Assembly (NCBI GenBank): GCA_902491565.1
Contig: CABUIE010000002.1
Span: forward strand, 109,807 to 173,806
DNA from: an uncultured Collinsella sp.
GTDB lineage: Bacteria; Actinomycetota; Coriobacteriia; Coriobacteriales; Coriobacteriaceae
Direction: 5' to 3'
DNA length: 64,000 bases
Shown here: positions 59,601 to 64,000 of the stretch, one piece after another
How positions within the stretch are numbered: the first letter of the stretch is position 1
How the letters are laid out: each line of letters starts with the position of its first letter
Translations under genes and position numbers: made by a program
Notes under the pieces: generated by a model
Database searches by the model: none
Seen by the model: the letters and a program-made list of their open reading frames with translations, nothing else
Told to the model about the DNA's origin: nothing

Positions 59601-61025
59601 AAAACCCTCGAGGAACGAGCCGCAGCCCGCAGAGCACGCCTCGTTGACGACGATATCGGTCAGCACGCCGTGGTTGAGCCAGATGGCCTTCATATCCTGT
59701 CCGCCGATGTCGAGCACGAAGGTCGCATCGGGAACGCATGCGCACGCGGCGCGGGCGTGCGCGACCGTCTCGACCGTATGGTAGTCGGCGTGGAACGCGC
59801 GCGCGAAAAGCTCCTCGCCGTATCCCGTGGTGCCCACGGCATCGATCGCAAGCGTGACTCCCGCTGTCTCCCAGCGGTTCTTCAAGCTGACAAGACCCTG
59901 TTGGGCGACGTCGAGCGGTCTGCCGTTATTAGACGCGTAGAACGAATCGACAAGCTCACCCGCCTCATCGACCAGGGCGAACTTGGTCGTCGTGCTCCCC
60001 GAATCGATACCGAGCGCCACACGCACCGTCTCTCCGGGCGCATACGCATCCGGACCCTTTGCCGGCGTCTCTTTGCCATGGCGTGCCGTAAAATCCGCCT
60101 GCTCGGCAGGTGTGGCAAAAAAGGGCTGGGCAAGACGCCCCTCCCCGCTTGCGGGCGCGACCGTCTCGAGCTTATCCAGCCGGACAAAAGCGTCGGGAAG
60201 GTCGATCGGTTGGGACGATGCGAACATGTCGGTCAGCGACAGGGCGGCACCGCGCGCGACCATGATCTGCGGATCGCGCGGGACGATAACCTGATCGTCC
60301 GATAGATTCAGTTGCTCCCGGAACACGCGGACCAGTGTGGGGTTGTAGGCGAGCGTACCGCCCTCGAAGATTACCGGCGGCTCGATGTCGATACCCTGGG
60401 CCAGACCGCCGATCGTTTGGCGGGCGACCGCGTGAAGCGCCGAAAGCGCCAGGTCGGTGGTAGGAATGCCCTCGTTGAGCAGCGGCTGGATATCGGTCTT
60501 TGCGTACACGCCGCAGCGGCCCGAGACCTCGTGGACGGTCGTTCCCCGGCTTGCGAGCTGCTCGAACTCGCCCGATTCGGTGCCGACCCCCATGAGCTTT
60601 GCCATCTCGTCGATAAATGCACCGGTACCGCCTGCGCACGAGCCGTTCATGCGCATGTCGGCAACCTCGATGTCTCCCTTATCGTTGGTGCGGAAGAAGA
60701 TCATCTTGGCGTCTTGGCCGCCCAGCTCGATGGCGCAGCGCGTCTGCGGATAGAACCTGCTGATCGCGAGCGCGTTGGCGACCACCTCCTGAACGTACGA
60801 GGCGCCCAGCGCGGTCGCGATATCGCGCGCACCCGAGCCGGTCACCGCAACGCGCAGTGACTCATGGGGAAAGCGCTCGGCGAGCTCGCCGAGCATGGCG
60901 CGCACGCTCGCTGTCTGACACGCCCCGTGGCGGCGATATCCCCACCACGCCTCGGTCATATCCTCGTGCATCGCGTAAACTTTGGTCGTCGTCGACCCTA
61001 CGTCCAGTCCTACTAGCAACGCCAT
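56586..61025 (-). CDS. Large double-domain acyl-CoA dehydratase activase-like protein
   Basis: 1479 residues. Two BadF/BadG/HgdC-type ASKHA ATPase domains occupy about 1-290 (GLDVGSTTTKVYAM, GSGARDIATALG, NGSCAGGTGAF) and 335-600 (LGIDSGSTTTKFALVD, NEACSAGCGSFLEGF). They are followed by a Cys-rich segment (GGVTCRRCNNRCQR), a DUF2229-like region and a C-terminal HgdB-like dehydratase-component region with CFPAQIVIGEALAALESG and CLPNHVVGRGL. Such single-chain proteins are common in anaerobes; the iron-sulfur-dependent reductive role is inferred. No partner dehydratase is nearby. Confidence 0.85.
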   Translation of the reverse strand: MALLVGLDVGSTTTKVYAMHEDMTEAWWGYRRHGACQTASVRAMLGELAERFPHESLRVAVTGSGARDIATALGASYVQEVVANALAISRFYPQTRCAIELGGQDAKMIFFRTNDKGDIEVADMRMNGSCAGGTGAFIDEMAKLMGVGTESGEFEQLASRGTTVHEVSGRCGVYAKTDIQPLLNEGIPTTDLALSALHAVARQTIGGLAQGIDIEPPVIFEGGTLAYNPTLVRVFREQLNLSDDQVIVPRDPQIMVARGAALSLTDMFASSQPIDLPDAFVRLDKLETVAPASGEGRLAQPFFATPAEQADFTARHGKETPAKGPDAYAPGETVRVALGIDSGSTTTKFALVDEAGELVDSFYASNNGRPLDVAQQGLVSLKNRWETAGVTLAIDAVGTTGYGEELFARAFHADYHTVETVAHARAACACVPDATFVLDIGGQDMKAIWLNHGVLTDIVVNEACSAGCGSFLEGFAKNLGIAVEDIATEAFSSKAPAVLGSRCTVFMNSSVVSEQRRGKGPGDIMAGLCRSIIENVFTKVIRVSNLNRLGDKVVVQGGTFRNDAVLRAFEQYLGKPVTRAPHPGLMGAIGIALLAREECRKGDAGTSFIGLDAVERFEHREFGGVTCRRCNNRCQRAVVAFGDGSLYVTGNRCPRGGAISWDELVREVPAAEELRPQGACEAQAPGTGRDRTAAAPNLFVDREKLLFESYPTVPVSGGRDVTIGIPRVLEFWDTMPFWSTFFSTLGFKVRVSGRSTKAMYERGLAHVTSDTVCFPAKLVHGHIRNLVDAGVDRIFMPIITTVPTENAASTSEWMCAVVKGYPYVMRNSDNPEERFGVPFDTPLFHWYDEGDRNRQLKAWCKETFDIDADLVAKATEQADRAQETFENQLQLRGRQVLENVREDGGYAVVIASRPYHNDPLVNHGLPKLFSERGIPVLTPDAVPGVCNVDLSNSRIDIVNNYHARMLSCAVIVASTPELELVQMGSFGCGHDAYLTDEIARMMGEMGSKVPMMIKLDESDVAGPMGIRVRSFIESVNRRRAEERAEGARVHAVHPLDDPYKVKYTKRDRHDKIALVPNTSHAFCRLMTAAMRNQGVRAEALDIGREDAIRLGKRYVHNDICFPAQIVIGEALAALESGKYDPHDVAVVTGKYIGDCRLTHYMPLLRRALDDAGYDYVPVLTNDDVDAHNAHPGFKLGLGPSIQIAYGLPMIDALEAMLRRIRPYELEKGAADAAFDRALDEVIEGMERSGLRGQATGFKRALAIMDAVPYDRSNPHPTVLIVGEYLLNFHLGANHEIERYLEDNGLEVIEARMTDVIRKTYFYKHAQSREFHVDLSLPEKAWYATADNLFELAHDRCDRLGAASPLYEPPTRMPELVRASDKILHHTFDAGEGVLIPAEILEHAKRGCRNFVILQPFGCLPNHVVGRGLIHALKEQYPTAQFLPLDYDPDVSFANVENRLQMLIMNAKAQGCGEAHGETA

Positions 61026-61074
61026 AATGCTCCGTCTCTCGCATTTTTCCCGCTAGAGATATACCACTCTACGT

Positions 61075-61095
61075 AATACAACAGACTGTTGTATT
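61075..61095. promoter_or_regulatory. Perfect TetR-type operator upstream of the activase operon
   Basis: AATACAACAG (61075-61084), one A, then CTGTTGTATT (61086-61095), 50 bases upstream of the activase start. The TetR gene at 55913 in the same operon is the obvious candidate regulator. Confidence 0.75.
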
Positions 61096-61103
61096 TAAAC
61101 TCC

Positions 61104-61140
61104 GTATAAAAAGCGGCTGCCGAAACGCTTCAGCAGCCGC
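61104..61140 (-). terminator. Terminator after the DUF2798 gene
   Basis: GCGGCTGC (61113-61120) pairs with GCAGCCGC (61133-61140). On the minus strand it is followed by TTTTTA. It separates the DUF2798 gene from the activase promoter. Between it and 61306 no gene was recognised, though TATCCACGCT (61252-61261) recalls the bgl-flanking repeat. Confidence 0.8.
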
Positions 61141-61306
61141 CGAATGCACCAACAGATTGTTCTGCGCGCTAGCACGTCGGGCAACGGAGCAGCACGGGCC
61201 CTCCGGTCATGCGCACCGCTCACGCCCGCGATGTCGCCGAGAGAGCTATCCACGCTTAGGGCTCCAACCAAGCAAGTCGCCCGCGCTCAGCAGATCCCTA
61301 AGCGAG

Positions 61307-61855
61307 CTACTCGCACTCAGGAGCCATAGCCTGCTCCAAGAGCTCGGCATGCTCCTCCTCGAAAACCGTCCCCACAGGGAAGGCGCGACGGAAGACGAAG
61401 CGGGAAATCGGACCGGCTACCAAAAGGTTCCACGGCAGCGCCATCACAAAATTATGCGGGATGTTGATCATCCAGATCGCGGGCACGGAATACAGGTTCG
61501 CAAGGATGCCGCCGGGCATGTGCGTCAGACCCTCACAGGCACCGTACAGCGACATGATGATGACCATGGGAACGACCATGCAGGAGCTGACGGCGAGCGT
61601 CATGGCAAGTGGCGAGCTCTTGCCCGGCGTGACCAAGTACTTAAAGGCGAAACCCTTGGCGAGCGGGCTGGCGACGAACCAGTCGCAGCACATGGCAAAA
61701 ATGTAGGCAACGGGGAAGCCGAGCCACGCAGTGGCAACGACCTCGCCGTTGATGGCCCCGTGCTGCAGGGCAACGTTGTAGATGCTCATCCAGAGCACCA
61801 TGCAAAAGCACATGATAAAGGTGAACAGCAGGCTCTCTCGTTTGTTGATAGGCAT
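61307..61855 (-). CDS. DUF2798 membrane protein
   Basis: 182 residues with about four hydrophobic helices. Two DUF2798-like units are visible: RESLLFTFIMCFCMVLWMSIYNVALQHG and SSPLAMTLAVSSCMVVPMVIIMSLYGACEG, each followed by a WLxxP-type or NIPHNFVMALPWNLLVAGP segment. Function of the family is unknown. ATG 61855 gives MPINKRESLL; GAGAGGA lies about 12 bases upstream, further than usual. A strong terminator lies only 49 bases before the start, suggesting attenuation. Confidence 0.75.
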   Translation of the reverse strand: MPINKRESLLFTFIMCFCMVLWMSIYNVALQHGAINGEVVATAWLGFPVAYIFAMCCDWFVASPLAKGFAFKYLVTPGKSSPLAMTLAVSSCMVVPMVIIMSLYGACEGLTHMPGGILANLYSVPAIWMINIPHNFVMALPWNLLVAGPISRFVFRRAFPVGTVFEEEHAELLEQAMAPECE

Positions 61856-61898
61856 AAAGGGCAGATTCCTCTCTGTGTTGTACCGCGGCGCCACGCAA

Positions 61899-61951
61899 CA
61901 AAAACGGGCGGGCAAGATGGAGCTGTTGGAACTTCATCTCGCCCGCCCGTG
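61899..61951 (-). terminator. Terminator in the leader of the DUF2798 gene
   Basis: ACGGGCGGGC-AGATG (61904-61918) pairs with CATCT-GCCCGCCCGT (61935-61950); on the minus strand TTTTTG follows. It lies 49 bases upstream of the DUF2798 start, so it is either the end of the upstream exporter transcript or an attenuator for this gene. Confidence 0.75.
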
Positions 61952-62066
61952 GTACGCGCGTCTGCGACTACTTATGTGGTGGAACTACCCTAACACGAAC
62001 GGCGCGCGCTTCGTAAGCGTTGAGTTTATGGAGATGCAGGGCACCAATAATCCCCCCGACCCCATA

Positions 62067-62132
62067 AGTTGCGGTGGAATACGGACTGTTTTGACCCTTT
62101 AAGCAGCAATTCAGTCCCTATTTCACCGCAAC
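62067..62132. repeat. Long palindromic repeat, copy B of a dispersed family
   Basis: The arms 62067-62088 and 62111-62132 match at 20 of 22 positions. The outer AGTTGCGGTGGAATA / TATTTCACCGCAACT is shared with the palindrome at 1028-1094, while the inner bases differ. Confidence 0.6.
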
Positions 62133-62137
62133 TCATT

Positions 62138-62170
62138 GGGGGTGCAAAGTAACCTGTCCCCCTTGCACCA
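62138..62170. repeat. GGTGCAA hairpin with CTGTCCC loop
   Basis: GGTGCAA (62141-62147) pairs with TTGCACC (62161-62167); the loop holds CCTGTCCCCC, the complement of the GGGACAGG core seen in other hairpins. It lies at the 3' end of the exporter gene. Confidence 0.6.
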
Positions 62171-62171
62171 A

Positions 62172-63740
62172 TTAGCTGGTGTGGCGCCAGCGAGGGTCGG
62201 TGAGCGTACGCGCCACACCCAGGCCAACGGGCAAAAACGCCACGATGAGCACTGCGCGCACAAACCAGCCGAGCATATTGACTGTGTCGAAGGTGCACAT
62301 GTAATACATCGAGCGATACAGATACAAACCCGGCACCATAATGACAATCGAAGGCACCGTGAGAGCGATACGCGGGTAGGTGAGCTTGACTTCGGCCAAG
62401 CTTGCCAGCAGACCCGATACCAGCGCGCCGATAAACGCTGCTGCCTCGGGAGGCATTCCCGTGCTGAGGCCCAGGAAGGGAATCATCGTCGGCGCATCGA
62501 CAAGGGTCAGACGCAGGGTATTGGACACGGCGCCGATCAGCCCAGCTGCCGCGGCCATCTTTACCGGGCTGTTGAACATCACCGAGAAGCCGAATACGCC
62601 AACGAAGCTCATCACCACGCGCAGGAGCGTAAGGGCAAGCGGCGAAAGGCCGAGCGGCGCAAAGTCGTCCGGCGCCAGGCCAACACACTCGGCAACCATC
62701 CAACCTACGAGCGTCGCCATCACAATAATCGATACGGCATATGACAGGCGCTCGATACCACTTCGCATGTCGAGCTTAGCGATGTCGAGGCCTGCCGTAA
62801 TGAGCGGAAAGCCGGGAATCACAAAGAGCATGGCGCCGATATAGCCTTCTTGGTGCGACATTGCCCCCGGTACGACCTGGCCAAGGCCGAGCAATGCCAG
62901 CAGATACGAAACGCAAGCGAGCGCAACGCCGGTCGTCAGCGCGCTGAACTGACCAAGGCCTTGCTTGAGAATATGGGAGCGGGCAAAGTTGCCGACACCC
63001 GCGCCCACAAACGCGCAGGCCATCTCGATAGGGCCGCCGCCGAGCAAAAAGACGAAGGCGCCGCAAGCACAAGCTGCCGCAAGGCCCTGTTGCCAGGGAG
63101 AGTAATCGGGTTTTGAACTCTCAACGGTCTTGAGCATCTCGTGATACTCGTGTACCGTGAAGCGACGACCATAGGTCTCGATTTCCTTGAGGAAACTCTC
63201 CATCATCCAAATGCGATGGGTATTGACTCCCGTTGTGGGCAGGCTGACAACCTCGTTAAAGCAGTGGCCATCTTCGATGCAAGTGCACTCAAACGACAGA
63301 AGACTCAGGTCGACGTGAATCGTGACGCCGAGTACGGCAGCAACACGATTCATGGTATCGCGCACGCGCCAGGCACCTGTTCCGCTTGCCAGCATAAGCA
63401 TGCCAGTGCGGCAGATGATGGATGACTTATCGGTGAGTGGCGCATCGACGGCAAGCTCATCGCCTGCCGTCACGATCTGGTGCCAGTCAGTTTTCATATG
63501 GAGCGCGCCGGCACGAACGCCGTGGTGCATGGGGGCTCTCGAAAGCAGCGAGTCAAGGCGCGAAGACTGTGGGGGCTCCGTTGATTCGTCCTCAACCTCA
63601 TCAGTCTCTTCATCGACCAGATCAAAGGAATCAAGCGGCGCTGGCTCGCGACGGTCGATCAGCTCCTCGTCCTCATCATCAAAGTAATTGAACTGATCGA
63701 GCATGTCCTCTTCGATTGAACGCTCGCTCGCGTCGTCCAT
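62172..63740 (-). CDS. ThrE-like threonine/serine exporter
   Basis: 522 residues. An acidic N-terminal cytoplasmic region (DEDEELIDRREPAPLDSFDLVDEETDEVEDES) precedes the ThrE (DUF1212) domain (ICRTGMLMLASGTGAWRVRDTMNRVAAVLGV...FECTCIEDG) and about ten hydrophobic segments with the pattern of fused ThrE and ThrE_2 parts (FVIPGFPLITAGLDIAKLD; IALTVPSIVIMVPGLYLYRSMYYM). It would export small amino acids. GGAAGGGAG lies 7 bases before the ATG. It is followed by two repeats and then a terminator. Confidence 0.9.
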   Translation of the reverse strand: MDDASERSIEEDMLDQFNYFDDEDEELIDRREPAPLDSFDLVDEETDEVEDESTEPPQSSRLDSLLSRAPMHHGVRAGALHMKTDWHQIVTAGDELAVDAPLTDKSSIICRTGMLMLASGTGAWRVRDTMNRVAAVLGVTIHVDLSLLSFECTCIEDGHCFNEVVSLPTTGVNTHRIWMMESFLKEIETYGRRFTVHEYHEMLKTVESSKPDYSPWQQGLAAACACGAFVFLLGGGPIEMACAFVGAGVGNFARSHILKQGLGQFSALTTGVALACVSYLLALLGLGQVVPGAMSHQEGYIGAMLFVIPGFPLITAGLDIAKLDMRSGIERLSYAVSIIVMATLVGWMVAECVGLAPDDFAPLGLSPLALTLLRVVMSFVGVFGFSVMFNSPVKMAAAAGLIGAVSNTLRLTLVDAPTMIPFLGLSTGMPPEAAAFIGALVSGLLASLAEVKLTYPRIALTVPSIVIMVPGLYLYRSMYYMCTFDTVNMLGWFVRAVLIVAFLPVGLGVARTLTDPRWRHTS

Positions 63741-64000
63741 ATAGACGCTCCCTTCCTACCGACTAACCCCCATCCTAGACAGCAACGGCTAAAGGAAACA
63801 TAAAAGAGACGGCTGTCATGCGAGCCATGTGCGCAATAGCCGTGGGTAGTCGTTTAAGAACGTCCACAATGACTATTGACAGCCAAGGCAACGCCGATGC
63901 CTTGGCAACGACAGACACTATGACCCAATCCGAGGGCACTAAAAAGACAGGAGCCCCCGCTCGTGACCGCGGGTCGGGGCTGCGACAATGATGTTGAAGT
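63741..64000. other. Intergenic region at the right edge
   Basis: This stretch must hold the exporter promoter on the minus strand. AGCCCC/GGGGCT with inner CCGC/GCGG (63951-63980), followed on the minus strand by CTTTTTAG, looks like the terminator of a gene beyond the window. An inverted GACGGCTGTCA/TGACAGCC-like pair lies at 63808-63886. No reading frame was supported. Confidence 0.45.

Noticed and set aside
61641..61937. 98-residue open frame starting in the DUF2798 leader
   Set aside because: Starts inside the terminator stem and runs through the DUF2798 gene in another frame; no supported family. A regulatory leader peptide cannot be fully excluded.

Overview
The window looks like a Coriobacteriia chromosome, most probably a gut Collinsella. 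This rests on about 60 percent GC in the core genes, actinobacterial-type HTH/WYL, DisA and ClpC proteins, a rplA-rplK-nusG-secE-tRNA-Trp-rpmG-tuf block, and repeated intergenic hairpins of a kind I associate with Collinsella. No database was consulted, so the genus is an inference.

Layout. 1-14.4 kb: the 5' part of a FeoA-FeoB fusion, an esterase, a stand-alone PTS IIA (crr), asnS, a WYL-type regulator, a three-gene ABC uptake system, a surface 5'-nucleotidase, an MscS channel, and a coupled pair made of a cytoplasmic ParB-like/BMP fusion and a metallophosphoesterase. 14.4-18.8 kb: minus-strand ribosomal/elongation block with four tRNAs. 19.2-23.0 kb: a beta-glucoside module (RpiR regulator, GH1 phospho-glycosidase, PTS IIBC). 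The IIBC protein has no IIA domain, so the Crr protein at 2.3 kb is a plausible partner.

23.56-41.34 kb is an integrated mobilizable element in a tRNA-Thr(TGT) gene. A 44-bp direct repeat marks both ends, and each end also carries three TTGCACA repeats one DNA turn apart, probably integrase arm sites. The element carries a tyrosine integrase, small HTH proteins, an RHH accessory protein, an HUH relaxase, a VirD4-like coupling protein, an oriT-like GC-rich region, several small orphan genes, an HNH nuclease, an Mrr remnant and a 1687-residue single-polypeptide (type ISP-like) restriction-modification enzyme. I see no type IV secretion genes, so it should depend on a helper. Its composition is mosaic. 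Two of its genes contain in-frame palindromic insertions, one of them in the presumed DNA-recognition region of the restriction enzyme.

41.5-52.9 kb: a single-gene HTH-kinase (HipA-like) protein behind a 27-bp inverted repeat; the tightly packed minus-strand operon disA-ispD-ispF-cysS-rlmB-NYN nuclease; mntP behind a yybP-ykoY-type manganese riboswitch; a hipBA module with three evenly spaced operator copies; and pepD. 53-64 kb: clpC, a TetR gene overlapping a very large double-ATPase acyl-CoA dehydratase activase-like gene with a perfect operator upstream, a DUF2798 membrane protein, and a ThrE-like exporter.

Most promising for follow-up: the in-frame palindromic repeats in the type ISP enzyme and its neighbour, the HTH-kinase protein with its inverted-repeat control region, the ParB-like/BMP fusion, and several uncharacterised intergenic hairpin families.
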